The notes: a model not told the origin generated them from the sequence alone. Positions 1 to 8,582 are shown, counted from the stretch's first letter. The stretch is 32,150 nt of DNA from an uncultured Bacteroidota bacterium (GCA_903824785.1 CAIJYD010000009.1:1-32150), one strand, 5' to 3'. Made by a program: numbers and translations.

Positions 1-126
1 TACACTTTCGCTCAAACAATGGGTCTAACTCTTTTTGAGAAGACTCCTATCAAAGAACTTTTTAATAATAATATAAACTTAAATAATTTGTCCGATGAGA
101 ACCAGTTGTCACTCTGGGATTCTTAA
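1..126 (+). CDS. C-terminal end of an unidentified protein (partial)
   Basis: The first reading frame is open from base 1 to a TAA at 124-126 and encodes 41 residues, starting YTFAQTMGLTLFEK and ending LSLWDS. The start lies outside the window. The fragment is hydrophilic, with an Asn-rich stretch near its end, and I do not recognise a family. Its stop lies only 11 bases before the probable start region of the next gene, so the two could be co-transcribed. That it is coding is inferred from the open frame and tight spacing; no function is proposed. Confidence 0.5.
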   Translation, partial: YTFAQTMGLTLFEKTPIKELFNNNINLNNLSDENQLSLWDS

Positions 127-136
127 CCGGACAGCA

Positions 137-311
137 GTGAAAAGTCTTATATAAAATTCTTCTTGTTGTAAATGCACTCTTTGCGTTTACTCTTCTGATA
201 TCATATCTGGCTGTAGTTATAAGTCCGGCTGACTTCTCCCTTCCTGCCTTTTTTGGTCTTGCATATCCTTACATCCTGTTAATAAACATCGTTCTCATAT
301 TTATCTGGGCT
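137..311 (+). other. Probable 5' coding extension of the next gene, out of frame with a GTG start
   Basis: Upstream of the ATG at 312 the same frame stays open back to codon 141-143, with a TGA at 138-140. It encodes a hydrophobic stretch beginning KVLYKILLVVNALF and containing AFFGLAYPYILLINIV. This looks like the multi-helix membrane N-terminus usual in Bacteroidota members of this phosphatase family. There is no ATG, GTG or TTG in frame here. A GTG at 137-139 would begin M-K-V-L-Y-K if the run of four A bases at 140-143 were one base shorter. So either a one-base frameshift (mutation or assembly error) or a non-standard start has hidden about 57 residues. Confidence 0.6.
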
Positions 312-1217
312 ATGCTGTTACGATGGGAGGCGCTGATCTCTTTATTTGTTATTGTTATCGGGTTTAACCATTTTTCAAACTATTTAAAACTCACCAAACC
401 GGTCCGTGACAAGACAAATACATTTAAGGTATTGAGTTATAACCTGCACATGTTTAATTACTTTGAGAATAAGAACCTCATTAATTCCGAAAAGCAGGTG
501 TTTGGTTTTATTAAAACCCAGAAGGCTGATATTATATGTCTTCAGGAATTTTTTGCGATTGTTGACCCTGTTCAAAAGGAAGCATTAATGAAAACTGCAC
601 TTGGCGGGAAATACTATTCTCATATGAAAGTTCTGGGAAACGGTAAAAACAGATTTTACGGGATTGCTACTTTCAGCAGATTTCCAATCATAAAAAGAGG
701 AGAAATAATACACCCGGGCTCTTCAAGTCTTTCAATTTATACTGATATTCTTATCCGCAACGATACTTTCAGAATATACAATAACCATCTGCAGTCCTTC
801 AGACTAAAAACAATGGAACGTTCATTCCTGCTGGAGATGGCATCACCCGACGACAAAGAGACAATTGATGAGGTGAAGACCTTATCTGTAAGCCTGAGAA
901 AAGGATTTGTACGAAGAGCTATTCAGGCACAATCAGTAAAAGACCATATGAAAAAATCGCCTTATCCTGTGATTGTTGCAGGTGACTTCAACGACACTCC
1001 TGTTTCCTATACTTACAGAAAGATCCGGAAAGGGCTTCATGATTCTTTTGTAAATTCAGGTTATGGAGCAGGATTTACCTATAAAGGCAACTATCCTCCG
1101 AACAGGATCGACTACATATTATATGAAGATCCGCTTATCAATAGTTACTTTGAAATAATACGGGTCAAGTACTCTGATCACTACCCTGTTGTTGCCTATT
1201 TCAAAAACAGAAATTAG
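312..1217 (+). CDS. Endonuclease/exonuclease/phosphatase family protein, membrane-anchored
   Basis: Member of the DNase I-like metal-dependent phosphoesterase superfamily. Counting from the ATG at 312, the motifs are Asn44 in SYNLH, Glu79 in LQEFF, His159 in NNHLQS, Asp225 and Asn227 in AGDFND, and Asp289-His290 in SDHYP, so the catalytic set is complete. A hydrophobic segment precedes the domain (about residues 5-20), and two more probable helices are encoded upstream in the same frame (137-311). The catalytic domain is therefore probably tethered to the membrane. The substrate is unknown: family members cleave nucleic acids, phosphoinositides or sphingomyelin. The ATG at 312 is the first usable start in frame but probably not the ancestral one. 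The gene ends by overlapping the stop of the convergent dehydratase gene by four bases. Confidence 0.85.
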   Translation: MLLRWEALISLFVIVIGFNHFSNYLKLTKPVRDKTNTFKVLSYNLHMFNYFENKNLINSEKQVFGFIKTQKADIICLQEFFAIVDPVQKEALMKTALGGKYYSHMKVLGNGKNRFYGIATFSRFPIIKRGEIIHPGSSSLSIYTDILIRNDTFRIYNNHLQSFRLKTMERSFLLEMASPDDKETIDEVKTLSVSLRKGFVRRAIQAQSVKDHMKKSPYPVIVAGDFNDTPVSYTYRKIRKGLHDSFVNSGYGAGFTYKGNYPPNRIDYILYEDPLINSYFEIIRVKYSDHYPVVAYFKNRN

Positions 1218-2158
1218 AACGGCAGTTTTCTGAAATCGACATTTCCACCCGAAATTATCAATCCGGTTTTTTTACCTCTGAAGAATCCGGGGTTCTCTTT
1301 GATTATGGCAAGTACTGTAGCAGAAGAGGGTTCAATAACAATTTTCATCCGTTCCCAGACCAGAAGCATACAGTCGATTATTGTCTCTTCTTTCGCTGTA
1401 AAGATACCATCCACATTATTTCTGATTACTGAAAAAGTCAGTTCACTCAGCGAGGTCAGCAATCCGTCGGCTACTGTTAAGGGATTAACAGATGGTGTGA
1501 GTATCCCTGTTGTAAAGGAGGTGAACGCATCATTTGCATTAAGTGGTTCTGCTCCAATCACCTGAATATCATTACTTATTCCTTTTACACAGGTTGAAGT
1601 GCCGCTCATCAGGCCTCCCCCTCCGACAGGAGCAATAACTATATCAAGGTCACCTTTTTCATGCAGCAGCTCTAAAGCCGCAGTCCCCTGTCCGCATATA
1701 ACATTGAAGTTATCATACGGGTGAACAAGGGTTGCCCCGGTTTTATCCATAATCTTCCGGGTAGCCTCTTCCCTTGACTGTAACGTTGGTTTACAGAAGG
1801 TAATTTCAGCCCCGTAACCGGCCACGGCATTTTTTTTAACAACAGGTGCATTTTCAGGCATGACAATATTTGCAGTAATTCCGTTCATCCTTGCGGCAAG
1901 GGCAAGAGCAGCTGCATGATTTCCTGATGAGTGTGTGACAACCCCTCTGCTTTTCTCTTCCGGGGTCAATGAAAGAACAGCATTTGTTGCTCCCCTGAAT
2001 TTAAATGCCCCGACTTTTTGAAAGTTTTCACATTTAAAATAGAGCTCACAGCCAAAAAGTTCGTTCAACTGTTTTGAACTCATTACCGGCGTCCAGTGAG
2101 TAAATGGCCTTATTCTTGAATGTGCAGCCTGTATGTCAGAAAGTTCTGGTAGTCTCAT
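1214..2158 (-). CDS. PLP-dependent serine/threonine dehydratase (or serine racemase-like)
   Basis: A fold-type II pyridoxal-phosphate enzyme of 314 residues. Visible motifs are the Schiff-base lysine Lys53 in AFKFRGA, the substrate/carboxylate loop SSGNHA at 77-82, the phosphate-binding glycine loop GGGGL at 179-183, and SGGN at 303-306. There is no C-terminal ACT-like regulatory domain. That fits the short catabolic threonine/serine dehydratase, serine racemase or hydroxyaspartate ammonia-lyase group rather than biosynthetic IlvA. The likely reaction is deamination of L-serine or L-threonine to the 2-oxo acid and ammonia, or racemisation of serine. Sequence reading alone does not separate these. 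It follows the pyrophosphatase gene on the same strand but is separated from it by a strong terminator, so it is probably transcribed alone. Confidence 0.88.
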   Translation of the reverse strand: MRLPELSDIQAAHSRIRPFTHWTPVMSSKQLNELFGCELYFKCENFQKVGAFKFRGATNAVLSLTPEEKSRGVVTHSSGNHAAALALAARMNGITANIVMPENAPVVKKNAVAGYGAEITFCKPTLQSREEATRKIMDKTGATLVHPYDNFNVICGQGTAALELLHEKGDLDIVIAPVGGGGLMSGTSTCVKGISNDIQVIGAEPLNANDAFTSFTTGILTPSVNPLTVADGLLTSLSELTFSVIRNNVDGIFTAKEETIIDCMLLVWERMKIVIEPSSATVLAIIKENPGFFRGKKTGLIISGGNVDFRKLPF

Positions 2159-2195
2159 TATGTGTGTTTTCTCAAAAATAACAAATTAAGAATAC

Positions 2196-2228
2196 AAAAA
2201 AAGGGACATGCCTGAGCACATCCCTTTA
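2196..2228 (-). terminator. Intrinsic terminator of the pyrophosphatase gene
   Basis: Read on the minus strand just after the hppA stop, the arms AAAGGGATGTGC and GCATGTCCCTTT pair over 12 positions (two are G-U) around a TCAG loop. They run directly into a T tract of eight bases counting the stem end. This is a textbook factor-independent terminator, with right arm at 2217-2228 and left arm at 2201-2212 in window coordinates. Confidence 0.9.
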
Positions 2229-2251
2229 AATACTATTTTTCTTTTCTGATA

Positions 2252-4552
2252 TTAACCAAACAAACTCCATGCAACGGTAACACCTGCCATAACGACAGCT
2301 ACCATCGACATAAGTTTAATGAGGATATTCATTGAAGGACCACATGTATCTTTAAACGGATCACCAACGGTATCTCCGACAATACTTGCTTTATGGCACT
2401 CACTTTTCTTGCCACCATAATTTCCTCTTTCAATATATTTTTTAGCATTATCCCATGCACCACCGGCATTGTTAAGCATACTTGCAAGCGTGAAACCTGT
2501 AGTCATTCCGCCCATTAACAAACCAACAACACCCGGAACACCAAAGACAATACCAACAGCAACAGGGACTATGATAGCCATAAGTGCAGGAACAACCATC
2601 TCTTTCTGTGCACCTTTAGTTGCAATCTCAACGCATTTTGCATATTCAGGTTTCCCGGTTCCTTCCATAATTCCAGGAATTTCACGGAACTGACGTCTTA
2701 CCTCCTCAACCATTACTCCGGCATTCCTTCCAACAGCTTTCATAGCCATTGCAACAAATACGAAACACATCATTGCTCCGATAAAAAGACCAGCGAGCAA
2801 GATCGGGTTGAAAAGAGAAAGGTTATATGCATTCACAAAATCTTTGATTCCAGCATGAGAAACTTCGACAGCACTCTGTCCTGCCTGAACAACAGCCGGT
2901 ACATGACTCTTATAGAACAAAACATCACCAATCTGTTTATAGCCGTCAATACTTTTGTCTGCAAGTCTGCCAAGCCAGAGTTTTACCTCCTCCATATATG
3001 CAGCAACAAGGGCCAGAGCAGTAAGAGCTGCAGAACCAATAGCGAAACCTTTACCGGTAGCGGCTGTAGTGTTTCCAAGTCCGTCAAGAGCATCTGTTCT
3101 TTGTCTTACTTCTTCAGGAAGACCTGCCATTTCAGCATTACCACCTGCATTGTCTGCAATTGGTCCGAATGCGTCTGTCGCAAGAGTTACACCAAGTGTT
3201 GAAAGCATACCAACTGATGCAAAACCAATACCGTAAACTCCCATGGCAAAATTACTAAATCCACCTGCAAATGAATATGCAGCAATAATACCTGCCACAA
3301 TTGTTAAAACAGGAAGCCATGTCGAGAACATGCCAACAGCCATACCTTCAATAATAACTGTTGCCGGTCCGGTTTGTGATTGTTCAGCTATTCCCTGGGT
3401 AGGTTTATAACCGTCTGATGTATAGTATTCTGTAGCCTGTCCGATGATTACTCCAGCCAAAAGACCTGATACTGCAGCGCCGAAAACACCCCAGGTAATC
3501 CAGTCTGCATAAGCCATTACAGCCAATACAACCAGAATAAGAGCTGAACTTCCTCCTGTTCCAAGCAAAAGTGCTCTGAGAAGGGCTTTCGGAGAAGCCG
3601 ATTCTTTTGTTCTTACCATATATATTCCGGCGATTGACAATAATACTCCGATTGCTGAAACGATCATTGGAGCTATGATTGCTTTAATCTGATAATCACT
3701 TTGACCTGCAATTGCGGGAAGGGCAGCACCAAGAGCAGCTGTAGCAAGTATTGAACCTGCGTATGATTCATAAAGGTCGGCACCCATACCGGCTACGTCA
3801 CCAACATTATCACCAACGTTATCAGCAATTGTTGCAGGGTTACGTGGATCGTCTTCAGGAATTCCGGCTTCAACTTTACCAACCAGGTCAGCACCTACGT
3901 CAGCAGCTTTTGTAAAAATACCACCACCAACACGTGCAAAAAGAGCCTGCGTTGAAGCACCCATACCGAAAGTTATCATTGTTGCTGTAATCTCAACAAA
4001 TTTCTGGTGCTCATCAATTCCCGGCTGAACAAAAGTAAGGCCCAGTAAATTCAATCCGTTTGTCATGTGCTCCGGGGTAAAAACAACCTCTGTCAGAAAT
4101 ATGAACCAGGCTGCAATGTCGAGAAGAGCAAATCCAACAACCACAAGACCCATAACCGCTCCGCTGCGGAGTGCAACCTGCAAACCTTTATTGAGCGATT
4201 TTGATGTTGCCCAGGCTGTACGGTTAGATGCATATGTTGCTGTTCTCATTCCCAGATAACCGCAAAGACCTGAGAAGATACCTCCTGTCAGGAAAGCAAA
4301 CGGAACAAATGGGTTCTGAACACCCATATATGCCAGGATGGATAACAAAACAACAAGAACAACAAAAATTTTACCAACAACGGTGTACTGGCTTTTCAGG
4401 TAAGCCATTGAACCTTCTCTGACATATTCAGCAATCTCTTTCATCTTGTCAGTGCCTTCTTCCTGTAATATCATACCTTTATAAAAGATCCAGGCAAACA
4501 ATAGTGCCAGAAGAGCTGAAATAGGCACAATCCAAAAAATACTACTAATCAT
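2252..4552 (-). CDS. hppA: K+-dependent membrane-bound ion-pumping pyrophosphatase
   Basis: Hydrolyses pyrophosphate to phosphate while pumping H+ or Na+ across the cytoplasmic membrane. The 766-residue protein is highly hydrophobic with about 16 membrane helices. Diagnostic motifs are [11 protein letters not shown] at 218-228, the pyrophosphate-binding Asp-rich stretch up to DNVGDNVGD near 244-252, GNAEMAG at 471-477, and the C-terminal DNAKKYIE and [11 protein letters not shown]. In [10 protein letters not shown] (493-502) the position that is Lys in K+-independent enzymes is Ala497, and Gly500 follows, which marks the K+-dependent subfamily. That subfamily includes Na+-, H+- and dual-ion pumps; I cannot tell which this is. 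The gene is monocistronic, with a near-perfect Bacteroidota promoter upstream and a strong terminator downstream. Such pumps recover energy from biosynthetic pyrophosphate. Confidence 0.96.
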   Translation of the reverse strand: MISSIFWIVPISALLALLFAWIFYKGMILQEEGTDKMKEIAEYVREGSMAYLKSQYTVVGKIFVVLVVLLSILAYMGVQNPFVPFAFLTGGIFSGLCGYLGMRTATYASNRTAWATSKSLNKGLQVALRSGAVMGLVVVGFALLDIAAWFIFLTEVVFTPEHMTNGLNLLGLTFVQPGIDEHQKFVEITATMITFGMGASTQALFARVGGGIFTKAADVGADLVGKVEAGIPEDDPRNPATIADNVGDNVGDVAGMGADLYESYAGSILATAALGAALPAIAGQSDYQIKAIIAPMIVSAIGVLLSIAGIYMVRTKESASPKALLRALLLGTGGSSALILVVLAVMAYADWITWGVFGAAVSGLLAGVIIGQATEYYTSDGYKPTQGIAEQSQTGPATVIIEGMAVGMFSTWLPVLTIVAGIIAAYSFAGGFSNFAMGVYGIGFASVGMLSTLGVTLATDAFGPIADNAGGNAEMAGLPEEVRQRTDALDGLGNTTAATGKGFAIGSAALTALALVAAYMEEVKLWLGRLADKSIDGYKQIGDVLFYKSHVPAVVQAGQSAVEVSHAGIKDFVNAYNLSLFNPILLAGLFIGAMMCFVFVAMAMKAVGRNAGVMVEEVRRQFREIPGIMEGTGKPEYAKCVEIATKGAQKEMVVPALMAIIVPVAVGIVFGVPGVVGLLMGGMTTGFTLASMLNNAGGAWDNAKKYIERGNYGGKKSECHKASIVGDTVGDPFKDTCGPSMNILIKLMSMVAVVMAGVTVAWSLFG

Positions 4553-4603
4553 GATATCTGTTTTTAATTAAAATTAGAACTGTGAAATAATAAGTTGTCC
4601 CTA

Positions 4604-4634
4604 CAAAACTATATTAGTTTTTTATTAATGCAAA
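4604..4634 (-). promoter_or_regulatory. Promoter of the pyrophosphatase gene (Bacteroidota type)
   Basis: On the minus strand TTTG (4634-4631) is followed by exactly 19 bases and then TAGTTTTG (4611-4604). This matches the Bacteroidota primary sigma factor consensus TTTG / TAnnTTTG. The expected start of transcription gives a leader of roughly 45 bases before the ATG at 4552. Confidence 0.8.
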
Positions 4635-4814
4635 CAAAAAACAAGGGTTCTTGCAAGTTAAACCCATTTAAATTTTTCTAAGTATCCTAAATCACACTGA
4701 TATGATCTTATTTCTCTATTTGGGAGAGCGACTCTATATTTCCTGTTTTGAAGGAGGAATCTCCCTTTAATTTAAACAGTTGACCGGATTAGGATATTCA
4801 CATAAATATTTTAC

Positions 4815-4822
4815 TACTTTTG
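4815..4822 (+). promoter_or_regulatory. Probable -7 element for dapD
   Basis: TACTTTTG fits TAnnTTTG and lies 17 bases before the dapD ATG. No TTTG occurs at the usual 19-21 base spacing upstream. A TTGACC (4780-4785) and TAAATA (4803-4808) at 17-base spacing also resemble a sigma-70 promoter, but Bacteroidota do not normally use that pattern. The rest of the 286-base gap holds only the divergent hppA promoter and AT-rich DNA. Confidence 0.5.
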
Positions 4823-4838
4823 CCGGAAAGTTATAACA

Positions 4839-5657
4839 ATGAACACTATAAACAAGGATCTGCTTGACAAAGCATGGGATGACAGGAGTTTTCTTAATAA
4901 TATTGAGGTACAAGCCGAGATAAACAAAACCATTGAGTTACTTGACAAAGGGCTGATCAGAGTTGCAGAGCCATCAGGAGATGAATGGATTGTAAATCAA
5001 TGGATAAAGAAAGCTGTCATTCTCTATTTCCCGATCAGAAAGATGGAGACTTTTGAAGTTGGTCCATTGGAATTTCACGATAAGATCCCTTTGAAAACAA
5101 ACTATATGTCGCTGGGTGTAAGGGTAGTACCTCATGCAATTGCCAGATATGGATCGTATCTGGCCCGAGGGGTTATTCTGATGCCCTCATACGTTAATAT
5201 AGGCGCGCGTGTTGATGAAGGTACGATGGTCGATACTTGGGCTACAGTCGGTTCGTGTGCACAGATCGGAAAACATGTCCACCTCAGCGGCGGGGTGGGA
5301 ATAGGTGGAGTACTTGAGCCTGTTCAGGCAGCACCGGTGATAATTGAGGATAACTGTTTTATCGGATCGAGATGCATTATTGTTGAAGGAGCCCATATCG
5401 GGAAAGAAGCAGTGCTTGGAGCCAATGTAGTGATAACCAGCAGTACAAAAATTATTGACGTAACATGTTCAGAAAGAACTGAATATAAAGGTTATGTTCC
5501 ACCCAGATCGGTGGTTATACCCGGCTCATATCTGAAAAAATTCCCTGCCGGAGATTTCAATGTCCCGTGTGCATTGATAATAGGTACCCGGAAAGAATCT
5601 ACCGATAAAAAAACCTCTCTGAACGAAGCACTCAGGGAACATGACATACCTGTTTGA
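4839..5657 (+). CDS. dapD: 2,3,4,5-tetrahydropyridine-2,6-dicarboxylate N-succinyltransferase
   Basis: Transfers succinyl from succinyl-CoA to tetrahydrodipicolinate in the succinylase branch of lysine and diaminopimelate synthesis, in the cytoplasm. The 272-residue length matches the family. An alpha-helical N-terminal domain (about 1-95) leads into hexapeptide repeats of a left-handed beta-helix (about 100-225). Family stretches include WIKKAVILYFP, GTMVDTWATVGSCAQIG, GGVGIGGVLEPVQA and GSRCIIVEGAHIG. The family works as a trimer. The start follows a -7-like element closely and gives the expected N-terminus. It is followed by a separately promoted glycosyltransferase; other dap genes are not in the window. 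Confidence 0.95.
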   Translation: MNTINKDLLDKAWDDRSFLNNIEVQAEINKTIELLDKGLIRVAEPSGDEWIVNQWIKKAVILYFPIRKMETFEVGPLEFHDKIPLKTNYMSLGVRVVPHAIARYGSYLARGVILMPSYVNIGARVDEGTMVDTWATVGSCAQIGKHVHLSGGVGIGGVLEPVQAAPVIIEDNCFIGSRCIIVEGAHIGKEAVLGANVVITSSTKIIDVTCSERTEYKGYVPPRSVVIPGSYLKKFPAGDFNVPCALIIGTRKESTDKKTSLNEALREHDIPV

Positions 5658-5755
5658 TTTATTTAAAATAATCCTTATATTGCGCCGTATGCTTGTAATT
5701 AGTCGCTGTCGTGAAAAAAGAACATATTCTTATCCATACATACTGATTTTTTAAT

Positions 5756-5763
5756 TACTTTTG
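5756..5763 (+). promoter_or_regulatory. Probable -7 element for the glycosyltransferase gene
   Basis: TACTTTTG fits the Bacteroidota TAnnTTTG consensus and ends 26 bases before the ATG at 5790. No clear TTTG is present at 19-21 bases upstream, so this is a partial match. Confidence 0.45.
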
Positions 5764-5789
5764 GGGAAAATCCAAATTAAAACTGGTTT

Positions 5790-6554
5790 ATGCCGAAAAT
5801 ATCCGCTGTAATAATTACCTATAATGAAGAATTGTTCATCGAAAAATGTCTGGCATCAATTCAGGGAGTTGTAGATGAGATAGTTGTCGTTGATTCATTT
5901 TCCACCGATGGGACAGAAGAGATCTGCAAAAAGTATAATGTCAGGTTTATTCAACATAAATTTGAAGGTTATAAAGATCAGAAGAATTTTGCTCTGAAAC
6001 AGGCAAAATACCAAAAAGTACTTTCTCTTGATGCAGACGAGGCTTTAAGTGATAAACTGAGAGAGTCAATCCTTTCTATTAAAGATAAATGGCAATATGG
6101 TGGTTACTTTATCAACAGGCGAAATAATTACTGTGGTAAGTGGATCAACCATTCTGAATGGTATCCAAACAAACAGCTCAGACTATTCTATGCCAACAAG
6201 GGGGAATTCGGAAAACTAAATATCCACGAAAAATTTATTATGTCCAATGGGGACAAAATAGGCAGGCTGAAAGGCGATCTTCTTCACTGGGCTTGTCTTA
6301 CCCCTCAGGAATATATTGATAAAATGACCAAATATTCGGTCATCGGGGCAAAGGAGTATTATAAAGCCGGAATAAAAGCCAACCCTTTTACACCATATTT
6401 ACATTTCATCTGGGGCTTTTTAAGATCCTACGTTTTTAAAGGTGGTTTTCTTGATGGCCGCGACGGATGGATAATCTGCACGGTATATGCAAAGGCTGCC
6501 CTTAATAAATATAAGAGACTAAGGCAGCTCAACAATAACGGAGTTGAACATTAG
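5790..6554 (+). CDS. Family 2 glycosyltransferase, lipooligosaccharide core type
   Basis: A GT-A fold inverting glycosyltransferase of 254 residues. The N-terminus ISAVIITYNEE is the usual nucleotide-binding strand of family 2, VVVDSFSTDGT follows at 33-42, and the metal-binding DAD motif is Asp81-Ala-Asp83 in LSLDADEA. The sequence most resembles the WaaE/KdtX-like group, which adds a sugar to the lipopolysaccharide or lipooligosaccharide inner core. It has no clear transmembrane anchor, but hydrophobic and aromatic residues near 205-220 could associate with the membrane. Donor and acceptor sugars cannot be read from sequence. The next gene begins 10 bases after the stop, so both are probably on one transcript although functionally unrelated. 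Confidence 0.88.
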   Translation: MPKISAVIITYNEELFIEKCLASIQGVVDEIVVVDSFSTDGTEEICKKYNVRFIQHKFEGYKDQKNFALKQAKYQKVLSLDADEALSDKLRESILSIKDKWQYGGYFINRRNNYCGKWINHSEWYPNKQLRLFYANKGEFGKLNIHEKFIMSNGDKIGRLKGDLLHWACLTPQEYIDKMTKYSVIGAKEYYKAGIKANPFTPYLHFIWGFLRSYVFKGGFLDGRDGWIICTVYAKAALNKYKRLRQLNNNGVEH

Positions 6555-6564
6555 CCTTTGACCC

Positions 6565-7134
6565 ATGATCTTCGATGAAGATATAAATAACTCTCTTTCA
6601 GTACTTAGGAATGGCGGGATAATACTTTATCCTACAGACACAATATGGGGCATTGGTTGTGATGCAACCAACCCGTCAGCAGTTGAAAAAATTTTCAGAA
6701 TCAAAGCGAGAAGCGGGAATAAAAGTCTGCTGGTCCTTGTTGATAGCGACAAGATGCTTGAGCGTTATGTTATGGAGGTTCCGGAAATAGCATATGAGCT
6801 TATCAGCGTTTCCGACTCTCCGCTTACAATAGTTTACCCTGAAGGGAAAAATCTGGCTCAGGGAGTTTGCAGCGAGGATGGTTCAGTAGGGATAAGAGTA
6901 TGCCGGGATGAGTTCTGCAAAGAACTGATCAGCAGATTCCGGAAACCAATAGTTTCAACATCAGCAAATTTAAGTGGAATGCCATCACCCGAAAATTTTG
7001 ACGCTATCGGAAAATCTGTTGTTGAAGCTGCTGATTATGTAGTAAAATACCGACAGGATGATCTGACCAGATCTGCTCCATCACCTGTCATTAAAATAGA
7101 AGTGAACGGCACATTTACAATTTTAAGGAAATAA
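6565..7134 (+). CDS. tsaC: L-threonylcarbamoyladenylate synthase (TsaC/YwlC type)
   Basis: Makes threonylcarbamoyl-AMP from threonine, bicarbonate and ATP, the first step of the t6A37 modification of ANN-decoding tRNAs. The 189-residue protein is a single YrdC domain. It shows YPTDTIWGIGCDA at 22-34, the KxR motif in IKARSGNKSL and STSANLSG near 132-139. It lacks the C-terminal Sua5 domain, so it is the short TsaC form. It starts 10 bases after the glycosyltransferase and is probably co-transcribed with it. It converges with rimM across a hairpin-containing gap. Confidence 0.93.
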   Translation: MIFDEDINNSLSVLRNGGIILYPTDTIWGIGCDATNPSAVEKIFRIKARSGNKSLLVLVDSDKMLERYVMEVPEIAYELISVSDSPLTIVYPEGKNLAQGVCSEDGSVGIRVCRDEFCKELISRFRKPIVSTSANLSGMPSPENFDAIGKSVVEAADYVVKYRQDDLTRSAPSPVIKIEVNGTFTILRK

Positions 7135-7161
7135 TAGTGTCATGATTAATCTGATACTATT
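7133..7161. terminator. Candidate bidirectional terminator between tsaC and rimM
   Basis: AATAGTGTCA (7133-7142) pairs with TGATACTATT (7152-7161) over ten positions, one of them G-T, around a nine-base loop. It sits between two convergent genes, where a shared terminator is expected, and its left arm overlaps the last bases of tsaC. No strong T tract follows on either strand, so termination efficiency is uncertain. Confidence 0.5.
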
Positions 7162-7187
7162 CTGAAATTCCTGATGAAATAAGCTTG

Positions 7188-7706
7188 TCAGTTTATTTCC
7201 GTAAGCCCTTCAGGAATATCCATTACTAATACTTTCAGGTCGTTATCTATTCTCACTATAAAATCTTCATGAAGCGGAATCAGATATTCTTTATTTTCAG
7301 CAGAAACTATACTCAGCAGCCATTGTCCCGGATTTTGAATAACCTCAACAACTGCCCCAAGCAGGATATCTTCCTTTATATAAACCATATAACCTGCAAG
7401 GCTCCAGGACGTTTCATTCTGATCATCTAATTCAACCTGACCTGTTAGGAATACTCTGCTCCCTATGAATTCACTTACTTTCTCTATTGAGCTATACCTT
7501 TCAAATTCCAGTTTCAGTATATCAGCACCCGAATACTCTGAATCTGATATAAAAAAAGGAACCGGTCTTCCTTCAATTTCAAGAAAGACCGATTCCATCT
7601 GAGGTATATTTTTAAAAAATTCTTTTTCTAACTTAACTGTAACGGCACCCTCGTAGCCGCTGACTTTTGTTATTCGACCCAGTAATATATTATTTTTGTA
7701 AGCCAT
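7188..7706 (-). CDS. rimM: Ribosome maturation factor RimM
   Basis: Assists 30S subunit assembly, in particular 16S rRNA 3' domain maturation near protein uS19. The 172 residues form an N-terminal RimM beta-barrel (about 5-90, opening ILLGRITKVSGYEGAVTVKLE) and a C-terminal PRC-barrel (about 100-170, with LLGAVVEVIQNPGQWLLSI and YLIPLHEDFI). It is the second gene after rpsP, 28 bases downstream, as in many bacteria. The usual following trmD and rplS are absent here, because tsaC converges from the other side. The promoter is probably that of rpsP. Confidence 0.93.
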   Translation of the reverse strand: MAYKNNILLGRITKVSGYEGAVTVKLEKEFFKNIPQMESVFLEIEGRPVPFFISDSEYSGADILKLEFERYSSIEKVSEFIGSRVFLTGQVELDDQNETSWSLAGYMVYIKEDILLGAVVEVIQNPGQWLLSIVSAENKEYLIPLHEDFIVRIDNDLKVLVMDIPEGLTEIN

Positions 7707-7734
7707 TGGATCGCAGATCCTTATGCCTCAAAAA

Positions 7735-8325
7735 TTACTCCTGTGGTTTATCTTCTGCAACAGGCTCGGATGCAGTCTCTTCAGCAGCGGGCTCCTCAGA
7801 AGCCTCCTCTGTTCCCATCACCTCAGCAACAAGGGCTTTATCTCCTGCTGCAGCTTTGGCTGCGAGATCAGCATTTCTCTTTGCAAATTTTGCTGCTCTT
7901 GCTTCGCTAATGCTCTTTTCCGCTGATAGTTTCTTGCCTAATTCATCATCCTGTGATTTCTCAAGACCTGATTTCTTGGCTTCGATTTTCGCTTCATTCT
8001 GCTTAACCCACTCATCAAAACGTTTCAAAGCTTCAGCTTCATCGAACGCTCCTTTTGTTACACCTTCAAGAAGATGTTTTTTCATTAGAACACCTTTATA
8101 AGAGAGGATAGCTCTACAGGTATCTGTAGGTAATGCGCCATTTTGCAGCCAACCCAACGCCTTATCGAAATCGAGTTCGATTGTTGCCGGGTTAGTAATC
8201 GGATTATACGACCCGATTTTTTCAATATATCTGCCATCACGTGGCGATCTGCTATCTGCAACCACAATGTGGTAGAAGGCCAGTTTCTTACGGCCTTTTC
8301 TAGCTAATCTGATTTTAACTGCCAT
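7735..8325 (-). CDS. rpsP: 30S ribosomal protein bS16 with long C-terminal extension
   Basis: Small-subunit protein bS16. The conserved core is residues 1-80 ([39 protein letters not shown]). The typical protein is about 80-90 residues; this one has 196. The extra ~110 residues are Lys/Glu/Ala-rich and predicted helical up to about 165, then an acidic, Pro/Ala-rich disordered tail ending EDKPQE. Such tails are known in Bacteroidota bS16 and may sit on the solvent side of the ribosome; their role is not known to me. First gene of the rpsP-rimM operon, with a strong promoter match upstream. Confidence 0.95.
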   Translation of the reverse strand: MAVKIRLARKGRKKLAFYHIVVADSRSPRDGRYIEKIGSYNPITNPATIELDFDKALGWLQNGALPTDTCRAILSYKGVLMKKHLLEGVTKGAFDEAEALKRFDEWVKQNEAKIEAKKSGLEKSQDDELGKKLSAEKSISEARAAKFAKRNADLAAKAAAGDKALVAEVMGTEEASEEPAAEETASEPVAEDKPQE

Positions 8326-8370
8326 TAATTCTTACGCTTATTTAATTACCTGTTTAAAAAATTGTGGCTG

Positions 8371-8402
8371 CAAAGATAACAGTAAATATTTAATTGAACA
8401 AA
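8371..8402 (-). promoter_or_regulatory. Promoter of the rpsP-rimM operon (Bacteroidota type)
   Basis: On the minus strand TTTG (8402-8399) is followed by 20 bases and TATCTTTG (8378-8371), matching the TTTG / TAnnTTTG consensus. This gives a leader of about 40 bases before the rpsP ATG. The rest of the divergent 8326-8616 gap is AT-rich and holds the dnaE -7 element but no small gene or RNA that I can recognise. Confidence 0.75.
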
Positions 8403-8574
8403 TGAATAATACTAATTGACAAGCAATTTTCAGTTATTCGGATAAGCTTGAAGCAAAACTTATTATCTGATGCTTCCCTCTTATAACCGGATAGTTGCAA
8501 AAAATGAATAGGTATTTATATAGAAATATTTTCCGGCAACAGAAAAACTCCTCAGATTTATAATCAATTTTACC

Positions 8575-8582
8575 TATTTTTG
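8575..8582 (+). promoter_or_regulatory. Probable -7 element for dnaE
   Basis: TATTTTTG matches TAnnTTTG and ends 34 bases before the dnaE ATG. No convincing TTTG lies 19-21 bases further upstream. Confidence 0.45.

Noticed and set aside
2173-2198. TATTTTTG with an upstream TTTG before the dehydratase gene (minus strand)
   Set aside because: The -7 match is exact, but the spacing to TTTG is only 14 bases and the upstream element lies in the A/T tract of the hppA terminator, so I do not call it a promoter.
6554-6564. Possible promoter element TAGCCTTTG before tsaC
   Set aside because: There are three bases between TA and TTTG instead of two, and the 10-base gap after the glycosyltransferase fits co-transcription.
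7667-8101. 144-codon plus-strand frame rich in Ser and Ala
   Set aside because: It is the antisense of the Ala/Glu-rich tail of bS16; composition, not conservation, keeps it open.
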